A stretch of 64,000 bases of DNA from Mongoliibacter sp. (GCF_007692705.1 NZ_REBN01000128.1:1-64000), one strand, 5' to 3'; positions 30,116 through 39,871 are shown, counted from the stretch's first letter. Program-made: numbers and translations. Notes: generated from the sequence alone by a model not told the origin.

Positions 30116-30988
30116 ATGAAAATCAATTTCACATTTATCTTTTTGATATCCTGTATATCGATTTGTTTTGCCCAGAACAATGTAATCCAAGGACAAATTG
30201 TTGATGGCTTAACAGGTGAACCTTTATCCTTCTGTAGCATTGGTTGGCTTAATTTAAATAAAGGAACTGTTGCCGGACCGCAGGGCAAGTTCAAGTTGGA
30301 ATCTATCTCTGAACAGACTAACCCAACTTTGAAAATTTCTAAAATAGGTTACAAACCACTAAATATTTTATGGTCAGAAATTAAAGAGCATTGCATTTTG
30401 GGCGATTGCCCAATGGTGTTTGAATTAACTCCGGATTCTGTGGAATTGCCGGAATTTGTATTGGAAAGTGAAGGGGAAAATGCTTATAGAAATTGGGGGA
30501 AAACCAGCCGGAAATCAATGTTTGGATTAGCTTATAATCCAAAAAGTAGGAAGCCGGAAGAAAATCTGGGAAGAGAAATAGGTTTTGAGATTGACACAAA
30601 AGGCAAACAAGTGAAACTCCTTTCAGTCAAAATGGGCTTATCACTATTACAGTTTGAAAGTGCTGTTTTCAGAATTAATATTTACAAGGTAATGAATGAC
30701 GAGAAATTTGAATTAATCCATACAAGAGATGAATTGATTTGGACTTTGAAGCCAAACGATACCAAGGAGTATGAATTTGATCTGGAATCCATGAATATCT
30801 TATTGCAAGACAGGCACCTGATTGGAATTGAATGGATTGCTTATGAAAAAATTATCGAAGACGGGATTATCAGCATGACAACAGGATTCCCTTTTGGGAA
30901 ATCCTTTCTAAAAAAATCAAGTCATGACGGATGGGAGGAGGTAAAAGGTGCTCCATCAATTCAGGTAAGTGGAATGATTTTGAATTGA
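30116..30988 (+). CDS. carboxypeptidase-like regulatory domain protein (CarboxypepD_reg-like)
   Basis: Signal peptide MKINFTFIFLISCISICFAQ then NVIQGQIVDGLTGEPLSFCSIGWLNLNKGTVAGPQGKFKLE; ATG at 30116 preferred. Confidence 0.8.
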   Translation: MKINFTFIFLISCISICFAQNNVIQGQIVDGLTGEPLSFCSIGWLNLNKGTVAGPQGKFKLESISEQTNPTLKISKIGYKPLNILWSEIKEHCILGDCPMVFELTPDSVELPEFVLESEGENAYRNWGKTSRKSMFGLAYNPKSRKPEENLGREIGFEIDTKGKQVKLLSVKMGLSLLQFESAVFRINIYKVMNDEKFELIHTRDELIWTLKPNDTKEYEFDLESMNILLQDRHLIGIEWIAYEKIIEDGIISMTTGFPFGKSFLKKSSHDGWEEVKGAPSIQVSGMILN

Positions 30989-31039
30989 TTGAAATTGACG
31001 GAATGAGTTGCTTTCACTAAACTATCCTCCGGAGAAATA

Positions 31040-31258
31040 GACAGGATCGTATATATTTCTACTTTATTTCAACCTTATTTCTACATTATTTCCTCTTCAT
31101 TTATACCCCAATATCCACTTATATCAAAAAGTATCCCCCAATATCTCAATAGTCCTATATCCCACTTATTTCTATCATATTTCAATTTTATTTCGAACCG
31201 CTTTGCTCTCGCGATCTTCGTTTCACTACGATTTCATGAAATTTATTTCAAGAATAAA
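31040..31258. repeat. AT-rich degenerate repeat region (TATTTC/ATATCC units) upstream of the ABC-F gene
   Basis: Recurrent TATTTCTAC, TATTTCAA, CAATATC, with CGCTTTGCTCTCGCG; complementary in style to 32930-33075. Confidence 0.5.
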
Positions 31259-31259
31259 T

Positions 31260-31267
31260 TACCTTTG
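31260..31267 (+). promoter_or_regulatory. putative -7 promoter element of the ABC-F gene
   Basis: TACCTTTG fits TAnnTTTG, 20 nt upstream of ATG 31288; no clear -33 TTTG. Confidence 0.35.
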
Positions 31268-31287
31268 CCCCTTGAATTTCAAATACC

Positions 31288-32922
31288 ATGATCTCAGTTG
31301 ACAATATTGCCGTCATCCATGGCGGACATGCCTTATTCAGTGACATTTCCTTTTCCATCAACCCTACCGATAAAATTGCCCTGATGGGTAAAAATGGCGC
31401 GGGAAAATCCACCATGCTCAAAATCATTGCCGGGGTGACCAAACCTTCCAAAGGTGGAGTCTCTGCTCCCAAAGATGCGGTGATTGCATACCTGCCCCAA
31501 CATTTGCTGACAGCGGATAGTTGTACGGTATTTGAAGAAACCGCCAAGGCTTTCGCAGCATACCTTGATCTCAAAACTGAAATCGATAGGTTGAACGAGG
31601 AACTGACTGTCAGAACTGATTATGAATCTGAAGAATATTATAAAATCATTGAACGGGTATCTGAAGTATCAGAGAAATTCTACTCCATAGAAGAAGTCAA
31701 CTATGAGGAGGAGGTGGAAAAGGTGCTTTTGGGTCTTGGTTTTGAAAGAGCTGATTTCCATAGGCCTACCACGGAGTTTTCAGGGGGATGGAGAATGCGT
31801 ATTGAGCTGGCCAAAATCCTTTTACAAAAGCCTGACCTGATCTTGTTGGATGAGCCCACCAATCACCTTGACATTGAGTCCATCCAATGGTTGGAGGAAT
31901 TTTTGACCGAAAAAGCCAAGGCTGTGGTGGTGATTTCCCACGATAAGGCATTTGTGGACAACATCACCAACCGAACCATAGAAGTGACCATGGGCCGGAT
32001 TTATGACTACAAAGCCAAATATTCCCATTACCTGGAACTGAGAAAAGAAAGGCGCGAACAACAGCAAAAGCAATTCGAGGAGCAGCAGCGAACCATTGCC
32101 GATATTCAAGGGTTCATTGACCGCTTCAAAGGCACCTATTCCAAAACCCTTCAGGTACAGTCACGGGTGAAAATGTTGGAGAAAATGGAAATCATAGAAG
32201 TAGATGAAGTGGATAGCTCTGCATTGAGATTACGCTTCCCTCCTTCTCCAAGATCGGGAAAATATCCGGTGATTGTGGAAGAACTTACCAAGTCCTATGG
32301 GGACCATGTGGTGTTCAAAAATGCTTCCATGACCATAGAGAGGGGACAGAAAGTAGCCTTCGTGGGTAAAAACGGGGAAGGTAAATCCACCATGATCAAA
32401 GCCATCATGGGAGAAATAGACTATGAAGGTAAATGTGAACTGGGTCACAATTCCTTAATCGGCTACTTTGCACAGAATCAGGCTTCATTGCTGGACGAAA
32501 GTCTGACCATCTTCGAAACCATAGATCAGATTGCAGTTGGGGAAATCCGTACCAAAATCAAGGACATGCTCGGTGCATTTATGTTTAAGGGAGATGATAT
32601 CAACAAAAAAGTCAAAGTTCTTTCTGGAGGAGAAAAAACCCGTTTGGCCATGATCAAACTTTTACTTGAACCGGTTAACCTATTGATCCTGGATGAACCT
32701 ACCAATCACCTGGACATGCGTACCAAGGACATCATCAAGGATGCTTTGAGGGATTTTGACGGGACTTTGATCCTTGTATCCCATGATAGGGACTTTTTGG
32801 ATGGCTTGGCCACCAAGGTATTTGAATTCGGTAACAAACGTGTCAAAGAACACTTTGAAGACATCAATGGCTTCCTGCGAAATAAAAAGTTGGAAAATTT
32901 GAGGGAGGTTGAAAGGAAATAA
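31288..32922 (+). CDS. ABC-F family ATP-binding protein (duplicated ATPase)
   Basis: Two Walker A (GKNGAGKST, GKNGEGKST), two signature/Walker B sets (LLDEPTNHLD, LILDEPTNHLD), no TM domains. Confidence 0.97.
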   Translation: MISVDNIAVIHGGHALFSDISFSINPTDKIALMGKNGAGKSTMLKIIAGVTKPSKGGVSAPKDAVIAYLPQHLLTADSCTVFEETAKAFAAYLDLKTEIDRLNEELTVRTDYESEEYYKIIERVSEVSEKFYSIEEVNYEEEVEKVLLGLGFERADFHRPTTEFSGGWRMRIELAKILLQKPDLILLDEPTNHLDIESIQWLEEFLTEKAKAVVVISHDKAFVDNITNRTIEVTMGRIYDYKAKYSHYLELRKERREQQQKQFEEQQRTIADIQGFIDRFKGTYSKTLQVQSRVKMLEKMEIIEVDEVDSSALRLRFPPSPRSGKYPVIVEELTKSYGDHVVFKNASMTIERGQKVAFVGKNGEGKSTMIKAIMGEIDYEGKCELGHNSLIGYFAQNQASLLDESLTIFETIDQIAVGEIRTKIKDMLGAFMFKGDDINKKVKVLSGGEKTRLAMIKLLLEPVNLLILDEPTNHLDMRTKDIIKDALRDFDGTLILVSHDRDFLDGLATKVFEFGNKRVKEHFEDINGFLRNKKLENLREVERK

Positions 32923-32929
32923 CTTCTTT

Positions 32930-33075
32930 GAAATAAATGGAAATATGCTTCGCGAAAAATATTAGAAATATTAGAATAGATGTTGATATTTATTGAATGA
33001 TATTGATGGATATTTTTTATTGATATATCATGTGCGAAATATATGGATATATGCCTTCGGCGAAATAATTTCTAA
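32930..33075. repeat. interspersed AT-rich repeat with ATATGC(C)TTCG(G)CGAAAT modules
   Basis: AAATATGCTTCGCGAAAAATATT (32941...) and GGATATATGCCTTCGGCGAAATAATT (33044...) plus TTGATATTTATTGAATGATATTGATGGATATT. Confidence 0.6.
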
Positions 33076-33357
33076 GAATCAAGCCTTATTTCCATGAAAT
33101 TTTTCCTTGAGAAGATATTCATAGATACTTGGTTGATATTAAGGCATTTATCTCCCTGAATTATGTATTTGATCTGATTTTCTCTTGATAGTTAGGATTT
33201 ACAAAAAGTTTTTTGTCTTTATTTGAGATATAGCAACAATATATTTGATATCATGCCACTTTGGAATGCTATTAATTACAGGGAAGTTAAAAAAGAACCA
33301 AGTAGAATAAAAATCAGTTTTTATGATGTAATTTCATATATTTATTAAAATCAGGCT

Positions 33358-33597
33358 ATGACACATGCAGAACGCCATATCGTAGAAACGTATTCCGAGC
33401 TCATTGAAAGTTTAAATTCAGCAAGCAAACTAGAGCTGCTAGAACGGCTTGCGAAATCTATAAGGAAAGGGAGAAAGTCTAATGAAAAGGATTTTTTCAG
33501 TTCCTTCGGAGGTTTGATATCTGAGAAGCCCGCCGAAGAAATCATAAAAGATATTAGAAATAGTAGGAAATTCAGAGAGAAAGACTTGAAGCTTTAA
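33358..33597 (+). CDS. putative antitoxin of PIN-domain toxin-antitoxin pair
   Basis: 79-aa ORF ending 3 bp before the PIN-domain ORF; short, charged, C-terminal tail RKFREKDLKL. Confidence 0.7.
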   Translation: MTHAERHIVETYSELIESLNSASKLELLERLAKSIRKGRKSNEKDFFSSFGGLISEKPAEEIIKDIRNSRKFREKDLKL

Positions 33598-33600
33598 CAT

Positions 33601-34005
33601 ATGCAATATTTGCTTGACACGAGTATTTGTGTTTTTTTTCTAAGGGGTAAACTCAATCTTGATAAAATTATTAATGAAAAAGGTCTTGAGAATTGTTTCA
33701 TTTCTGAAATAACAGTTTTTGAACTAAAATACGGAGCAGAAAATAGCGATGATCCAAAAAAATCTCACAGGGCGGTTGATAAATTTGTAAAAGGACTAAC
33801 TATCATTCCTATTTTTGGAATAGTAGACCAGTACGCAAATAACAAAGTCTTACTTCGAAAAAACGGAACACCTATGCATGATGAATTTGATTTGATCATT
33901 GGTGTTACTGCACAAACAAACAAAATGATTCTAGTGACGGACAACATAAAAGACTTCCGAAATATCAAAAACCTGAAACTAGAAAATTGGGCGGAAAGAA
34001 TATAA
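33601..34005 (+). CDS. VapC-like PIN-domain toxin
   Basis: LLDTSICVFFLRG, FISEITVFELKYGAE, MHDEFDLIIGVTAQTNKMILVTDNIKDFRNI: conserved acidic PIN residues present. Confidence 0.92.
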   Translation: MQYLLDTSICVFFLRGKLNLDKIINEKGLENCFISEITVFELKYGAENSDDPKKSHRAVDKFVKGLTIIPIFGIVDQYANNKVLLRKNGTPMHDEFDLIIGVTAQTNKMILVTDNIKDFRNIKNLKLENWAERI

Positions 34006-34049
34006 CCTACCTGTAATCGAGAAGTCCTCGCCAAACGATAAATTGACGA

Positions 34050-34190
34050 AGTGCGCCTCTCACACCACTGCCGATAGCTATCGGTACTCCACATTGAACC
34101 TGCCTACCACCAGGTTTTCGTCGGCAAAGACATTTCACCCTCTGAAATAATTTGGTGTCTTCAATACCAGATACTCATGCTGGGCACACA
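34050..34190 (-). mobile_element. possible internally deleted group II intron remnant
   Basis: Minus strand begins GTGTGCCCAGCATGAGTATCTGG (5'-end-like), continues GAGGGTGAAATGTCTTTGCCGACGAA (domain I-like) and ends GGAGTACCGATAGCTATCGGCAGTGGTGTGAGAGG (domain V-adjacent-like); no reverse transcriptase ORF. Confidence 0.4.
34071..34084. repeat. perfect 14-bp palindrome CCGATAGCTATCGG
   Basis: Directly read. Confidence 0.8.
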
Positions 34191-34204
34191 CATCACCTTG
34201 GCAG

Positions 34205-34232
34205 ACCGCCTGCATTCCGGCAGCCAGGCGGT
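34205..34232. repeat. inverted repeat ACCGCCTG...CAGGCGGT
   Basis: 8-bp arms, 12-nt loop containing CCGGCAGC. Confidence 0.7.
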
Positions 34233-34331
34233 TCAGAGTAAATTGAAAGTTTAGTGTTTTAAGAATTTAGGAGTAGGTTGGAAAGAACTGTTCAGAATAC
34301 CCGCCATCTCCAAGCTGAATCCTGTCAGCTC

Positions 34332-35078
34332 TTAAACCATCCCTCCAACACCAAGCAACAAGTAAATACCGGCTGCAATTGCTGCGCCTATTATAGGACC
34401 AAGAATTGGCACCCAGCTATAGGCCCAGTCACTGCTTCCTTTCCCTTTTATTGGTAAAATCTGATGCATAATCCTAGGACCCAAATCACGGGCAGGGTTA
34501 ATGGCGTATCCTGTGGTTCCTCCTAAAGAAAGACCGATTACCCAAACTAAAAAGGCAACTGGCAAAGCACCAAGTGAACCCAGGCCAATTGGCGTTCCAT
34601 TACCATCCTCAATGACAGGCTCAGTTGAATATAAGATGACAATAATAAGTACAGAAGTACCTACAATTTCCGAAATCAGGTTTGAAGGTAAATTTCGGAT
34701 GGCAGGGACTGTCCCGAAAGGGGCAAACTTCAAGCCCTTATCTTCTGTCGCGTCAAAGTGATCTTTATAAACTAGCCATGCAATACTTGATCCAAACATG
34801 GCTCCAAGTATTTGAGCAAAAACATACTTAGGTACCATTTCCCAGGCAAAATCTCCAGTAATAGCCAAACCTATGCTGACAGCTGGATTGAGATGAGCAC
34901 CGCTATATGGCCCTGCCACCACTACTCCGATAAAAACACCCAAGGCCCAAGCCGTAGTGATGACCATCCACCCGCTGTTTTGTCCCTTGGTCTGATTGAG
35001 CACTACATTGGCAACTACACCTGAACCCATAGAAATGAGAAGGGAAGTACCTACAAATTCAGCTACAAATGCATCCAT
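34332..35078 (-). CDS. glpF: glycerol uptake facilitator (MIP family aquaglyceroporin)
   Basis: Two NPA motifs: GAHLNPAVS and YAINPARDLGPR. Confidence 0.96.
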   Translation of the reverse strand: MDAFVAEFVGTSLLISMGSGVVANVVLNQTKGQNSGWMVITTAWALGVFIGVVVAGPYSGAHLNPAVSIGLAITGDFAWEMVPKYVFAQILGAMFGSSIAWLVYKDHFDATEDKGLKFAPFGTVPAIRNLPSNLISEIVGTSVLIIVILYSTEPVIEDGNGTPIGLGSLGALPVAFLVWVIGLSLGGTTGYAINPARDLGPRIMHQILPIKGKGSSDWAYSWVPILGPIIGAAIAAGIYLLLGVGGMV

Positions 35079-36569
35079 TTATTCTACCCAGTTTTTAGAA
35101 CGTTCAATTGCTTTGTGCCAAAAATGTAAAAACTTTTCCACTTTCTCTACCTCCATCTGAGGTTCAAAAACTTTATCCGATTCCCATAATTCCTTAAGTT
35201 CCTCTTCGCTACTCCAATATCCCACAGCTAACCCAGCCAAAAAGGCTGCTCCTAGGGCAGTAGTCTCTATGATTTGAGGTCTTTTGATGGCACAGCCCAA
35301 AATATCAGCCTGAAATTGCATAAGGAAATTATTCGCAGAGGCTCCTCCATCTACACGCAATTCCTTAGTAGACTCTCCGCTGTCTTTTTCCATGGCTTTT
35401 AACACATCATTGACTTGGTATGCGATCGCCTCCAATGCGGCTCTTGTCATATGGGCAATGGTAGTACCTCTAGTCAACCCAAAAAATGCCCCACGGGCAT
35501 TTTGATCCCAATGTGGCGCCCCCAAACCAGCCAAGGCTGGAACAAAGTACACACCATCATTATCTTCAAGACTTATTGCCAACTCTTCACTCTCCTTGGC
35601 ATGACCAAAAAACTCTATACCATCCCTAAGCCACTGAATTGCCGCTCCCCCTATGAATACAGAACCTTCCAATGCATAATTGATTTTCCCATTGACTTTC
35701 CAGGCTACAGTTGTGAGCAGTTTATTTTTGGAAGAAACTGGTTTCTCACCAGTATTCATCACCAAGAAACATCCGGTACCGTAGGTTGTTTTTCCCATTC
35801 CAGATTGTGTACATTGCTGCCCAAACAAAGCTGCCTGTTGATCACCTGCCACTCCAGCTATGGGGATTTTATGAGATAAAATATCTCCTGCAGTTTCCCC
35901 GATTACCTCAGAACTTTCTTTTACTTCAGGGAGTAAGCTTTCTGGTATTTCAAAAAGATCCAGAAGTTCCTCGTCCCATTTTTCCGTATGGATATTAAAA
36001 ATCATTGTCCTGCTGGCATTACTGATATCCGTGGCATGTGTTTTTCCACCGGTAAGCTTCCATATAAGCCAAGTATCTATGGTTCCAAAGGCAAGCTCCC
36101 CTTCTTCGGCTTTTTTCCTTGCCCCCTCTACATGATCCAAAATCCATTTTATTTTGGTGGCCGAAAAGTATGCGTCCAATATCAAACCCGTCTTATCTGC
36201 AATCATTTCGGATTTACCAGCAGCCTTCAATTCATCACAGTAAGCAGCAGTCCTCCTATCTTGCCAAACAATAGCATTATGGATCGGTGCACCTGTTTTT
36301 CTATCCCAAATAACCGTGGTTTCCCTTTGGTTGGTAATGCCAATAGCTGCTATTTGATTCGCCTTGATACTTTCATTGGCCAAAGCTTCAATCATTACAG
36401 CAGACTGACTAGCCCATATTTCTTGAGGGTCATGCTCCACCCAGCCTGATTTAGGAAAGTGTTGTTTGAAATCTTTTTGGGCAACTGACACTATCTGCCC
36501 TTTTTTATCAAAAACAATGGCTCTTGAACTGGTTGTACCTTGGTCTAGGGATAGAATATATTGGGACAT
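35079..36569 (-). CDS. glpK: glycerol kinase
   Basis: [54 protein letters not shown]. Confidence 0.98.
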   Translation of the reverse strand: MSQYILSLDQGTTSSRAIVFDKKGQIVSVAQKDFKQHFPKSGWVEHDPQEIWASQSAVMIEALANESIKANQIAAIGITNQRETTVIWDRKTGAPIHNAIVWQDRRTAAYCDELKAAGKSEMIADKTGLILDAYFSATKIKWILDHVEGARKKAEEGELAFGTIDTWLIWKLTGGKTHATDISNASRTMIFNIHTEKWDEELLDLFEIPESLLPEVKESSEVIGETAGDILSHKIPIAGVAGDQQAALFGQQCTQSGMGKTTYGTGCFLVMNTGEKPVSSKNKLLTTVAWKVNGKINYALEGSVFIGGAAIQWLRDGIEFFGHAKESEELAISLEDNDGVYFVPALAGLGAPHWDQNARGAFFGLTRGTTIAHMTRAALEAIAYQVNDVLKAMEKDSGESTKELRVDGGASANNFLMQFQADILGCAIKRPQIIETTALGAAFLAGLAVGYWSSEEELKELWESDKVFEPQMEVEKVEKFLHFWHKAIERSKNWVE

Positions 36570-36671
36570 TTTATTTTGGGTTGTTTGGTTTAAAGTTTTT
36601 CCACCTATGGTTTATTAGACATGTTGTTTTTTAAGTAAATAAATCAAATAAGCCTTTCGTGTTTTCAACAA

Positions 36672-38237
36672 CTACGGTTTCAATATATACTTATTTGCCA
36701 ACTTTTTGAAGTCTTCCAACTCAGAGTTGACCCAGCTGTCATCTTTCCCCAACTCCAAAGCCATTAGCTTCGCAACTACGGGTGCCATTTGAACAGCTGC
36801 TTTTGCATCTAAAAGCAACATTCTTATCCTCCTACTCAATACATCTTCCACCTTGACCGCCATTTCATACCTTGCACTCCATACAACTTCAGCTTTGGTG
36901 TAGGGATATTCAGCATGAAGCTTTTCCCCCAGACTGGCATCAGCTTTTATCATTTTTTGTATCTCTGCAGCATGAGATCCATATCCTTTCCAATGACCAT
37001 CTTGAGGACTTTGAGTGTAGCCATGGTATTTGATATTTCCCGATTTACTTTCATTTAGTTTTTCTCCAGTTACCTGTGGAAAATAAGAAACCGTATCCTC
37101 TCCCATTTTGCGAAAAGTCGTCCACTTACCCCCGGTAATAGAAATGAGCTTGCTATCCGAGACGATTACTTTATGAGATCTTGAAATTTCTTTTGTTTTG
37201 GTGCTTCCTTCTTTTGGGGCAGCTAGTGGCCTTAAGCCTGCAAATACAGATAATACATCTTCTCTACTTGGGGCTTTGCTCAAATAAGCCTCTGCGGTTT
37301 CTAGTATGAAATCAATTTCTTTGACCAGCGCCTCAGGCTCAAGTTTCGCTTTATCTCTAAGTGTATCCGTAGTCCCTACTACAAGCTTCCCATGCCATGG
37401 CACTGCAAATAAAACCCTACCATCAGAAGTTTTTGGAATCATCAGGGCATCTTTCCCCCCGAGGAAACTCTGATCCAATACCAAGTGTATTCCCTGACTT
37501 GGCTGTATACTTTTAGGCGCCTCAGGCTTATCCATTTTCAGAATCTTATCAGCAAATACACCTGTAGCATTGACCACCATTTTAGCATTGATATTGTAAT
37601 TCTTCTTACTAAAAGTATCCTGGACTTTGACACCGGAAGTTGTACCAGCATCATCTTTCAGCAATCCAACTACCTTGACATAATTAAGCATACAGCCACC
37701 CATTTCATTACAGGTCATGGCAATACTCAATGCAAGTCTTGCATCATCAAACTGTCCATCATGGTAAACTACACCTCCACTAAGTCCTTTACTTTTTACT
37801 TGCGGCAACCTTGCCATGGTTTCTTTTTTTGAAATAAACCTTGACTTACCCAACCTCAAACGACCTGCCATCCAATCATAGATTTTTAAACCTACGCTAT
37901 ATTGGATACGATCAAAAATAGAGTAAATCGGAATAATAAAAGGCTGGTTATAGGTTAGGTGTGGAGCATTTTGCAGTAACCGGCCTCTTTCCCTCAATGC
38001 TTCAAATACAAGCCCTACATCCCCTTGCGCAAGATACCTCACGCCACCGTGAACCAACTTGGTACTTCTGCTTGAGGTTCCGGTGGCAAAATCAGCTTTT
38101 TCTACCAATACCACGGAAAGACCTCTAGAAAGAGCATCCAAAGCAACTCCCAAACCCGATGCCCCTCCACCTATCACAGCAATATCCCAAACTTCCCCTT
38201 TGTCATTTATCCGATCAAGATTTTTAATTCTATCCAT
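36672..38237 (-). CDS. glpD: aerobic glycerol-3-phosphate dehydrogenase
   Basis: FAD motif DIAVIGGGASGLGVALDALSRGLSVVLVEKADFATGTSSRSTKLVHGGVRYL; ATG 38237 preferred. Confidence 0.97.
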   Translation of the reverse strand: MDRIKNLDRINDKGEVWDIAVIGGGASGLGVALDALSRGLSVVLVEKADFATGTSSRSTKLVHGGVRYLAQGDVGLVFEALRERGRLLQNAPHLTYNQPFIIPIYSIFDRIQYSVGLKIYDWMAGRLRLGKSRFISKKETMARLPQVKSKGLSGGVVYHDGQFDDARLALSIAMTCNEMGGCMLNYVKVVGLLKDDAGTTSGVKVQDTFSKKNYNINAKMVVNATGVFADKILKMDKPEAPKSIQPSQGIHLVLDQSFLGGKDALMIPKTSDGRVLFAVPWHGKLVVGTTDTLRDKAKLEPEALVKEIDFILETAEAYLSKAPSREDVLSVFAGLRPLAAPKEGSTKTKEISRSHKVIVSDSKLISITGGKWTTFRKMGEDTVSYFPQVTGEKLNESKSGNIKYHGYTQSPQDGHWKGYGSHAAEIQKMIKADASLGEKLHAEYPYTKAEVVWSARYEMAVKVEDVLSRRIRMLLLDAKAAVQMAPVVAKLMALELGKDDSWVNSELEDFKKLANKYILKP

Positions 38238-38261
38238 TCCGCTTCTTGTTTGAATCAAAAG

Positions 38262-38338
38262 TAATAAAAAAGGAAATAAAAAGAAACAAAAGGAAACATA
38301 TTATTAATTTTGTATTTCTTTTACTTTCCTTTTATTGA
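38262..38338. promoter_or_regulatory. glpD/DeoR divergent operator region with inverted repeat
   Basis: AATAAAAAAGGAAATAAAAAGAAACA and, on the opposite strand, AATAAAAGGAAAGTAAAAGAAATA flank the central TATTATTAATTTTG. Confidence 0.55.
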
Positions 38339-38372
38339 AGATTATGATTACTTTTAGTCGAAAGAAATACCA

Positions 38373-39134
38373 ATGACCATTGCAGAAAGACATAAATATA
38401 TTTTAGATGAGTTGAACAAAAATGGTTTTGTCGGGGTAGCCGAGCTCAGCAAAGAACTGGACGTGACAGTCGTAACCATAAGGAAAGACCTTAAAATCCT
38501 GGAGGATAAAGGCCTCCTCTATCGTTCACATGGATCGGCAACACCTGCTTCACCTTATGTAAATGACAGATCTGTAAATGAAAAGAAACTTGTTCGGGTA
38601 GAGGAAAAAATGAAAATTGCTTCAGAAGCAGCAAAGCTTATAGATGAAGACGATGCCATTATCATCGGTTCAGGTACTACTGTGGTTTCATTTGCTCAGG
38701 CAATACCCAAAAATAAAAAATTGACTGTCCTTACTGCCGCCATGAATGTAACGCTAGCCTTGATCGACGCTCCTGAGATCGAAATTGTTCAATTGGGGGG
38801 AGTGGTCCGGAAAAGTAGCAGTTCGGTCGTTGGAAATTTTGCCGATGAAATGCTTCAACAATTTGCCTGTTCAAAGCTTTTTCTCAGTGCTGATGGAATC
38901 AGCTTGGATCATGGTCTTACCACTTCCCATATGATGGAAGCACACCTGAACGCAAGGATGATTAAAGGTGTGCAAAAAACTATAGTACTTGCAGATTCAA
39001 GCAAATTTGGGAAAAAGGGTTTTGGCAAAATCTGCAATTTAGAAGATATTGATATGGTGATTACGGATTCTGGAATTCCTGAACTCTATAAAGAAAAGCT
39101 AGAAGAAATAGGGATTGAAGTAAGGATATTATAG
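38373..39134 (+). CDS. DeoR-family transcriptional regulator (GlpR-like)
   Basis: DeoR HTH MTIAERHKYILDELNKNGFVGVAELSKELDVTVVTIRKDLKILEDKGLLYRSHG plus sugar-phosphate-binding domain; divergent from glpDKF. Confidence 0.93.
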   Translation: MTIAERHKYILDELNKNGFVGVAELSKELDVTVVTIRKDLKILEDKGLLYRSHGSATPASPYVNDRSVNEKKLVRVEEKMKIASEAAKLIDEDDAIIIGSGTTVVSFAQAIPKNKKLTVLTAAMNVTLALIDAPEIEIVQLGGVVRKSSSSVVGNFADEMLQQFACSKLFLSADGISLDHGLTTSHMMEAHLNARMIKGVQKTIVLADSSKFGKKGFGKICNLEDIDMVITDSGIPELYKEKLEEIGIEVRIL

Positions 39135-39177
39135 CCTTCCTCATTTTCTCAATGACAAAGCATATATGTAAATAAAA

Positions 39178-39208
39178 AGAGCACTGATTACTCAGCGCTC
39201 TAATATAT
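39178..39208 (+). terminator. possible terminator of the DeoR gene
   Basis: AGAGCACTGA-TTAC-TCAGCGCTCT stem with one mismatch, then TAATATATTTT. Confidence 0.5.
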
Positions 39209-39352
39209 TTTAAAATGATTTTAAGCTACTTTGATTGTAACCTTAGGTTCTAGTATTAATGTTTGCACTTGATCAGTATCAATTAGTTTCGAAATGAATC
39301 AAAAAGCAGACATTTATTTCACTACTGGCATAATTACGTAAATACATAGATT

Positions 39353-39871
39353 TTAAAAATCCCTGTACAACTTTCTTTCCACTTTTGAGCCGCCCTTATC
39401 ATCCAAGGTAACTACAAAAATATAATCGTATTCTATATCTTCTAATTCAGGGTATTTTACACCGTCTCCCACAAAATAATTAACAAGATGATGCACAGTA
39501 TTACTGTGCCCCACTACCAATATATTCCCTTTCCTTTTCTTTAACTCGTTTACCAAATCATCATGCCTTTCAGCATCATAGGCTTCAATCTCTGCACCAG
39601 AATGATTGGAGACATGTCTTGCAGTAGCTATTGTGCGAATGGTGTTGGTACTAAAAACATGGGTAATCTGCTTATCTTCCAAAATCTGACCAAGCTTTAC
39701 AGCCCTAGCCGAACCGGCGACACTCAATTCAGGATCATCTTCAAGCAATAGTTTCTCAGCATGACGAACAACATAGATTGTTTTGGATTCCTGTTTTTGA
39801 GTACATGAGTACTGAAATGCCAAGGTAATGATTACAAAAATTACACTTTTAAAATACCTGAGTCTATTCAT
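39353..39871 (-). CDS. histidine phosphatase (phosphoglycerate mutase-like) lipoprotein
   Basis: IYVVRHAEKLL, VVGHSNTVHHLV; lipobox FQYSC. Confidence 0.9.
   Translation of the reverse strand: MNRLRYFKSVIFVIITLAFQYSCTQKQESKTIYVVRHAEKLLLEDDPELSVAGSARAVKLGQILEDKQITHVFSTNTIRTIATARHVSNHSGAEIEAYDAERHDDLVNELKKRKGNILVVGHSNTVHHLVNYFVGDGVKYPELEDIEYDYIFVVTLDDKGGSKVERKLYRDF

Noticed and set aside
31040-31258. Possible CRISPR array (recurrent TATTTC-like units)
   Set aside because: Units are short, degenerate and irregularly spaced, with no constant repeat/spacer structure and no cas genes.
34010-34240. Possible tRNA or structured RNA gene
   Set aside because: No cloverleaf or anticodon arrangement found; better explained as group II intron-like and palindromic repeat debris.
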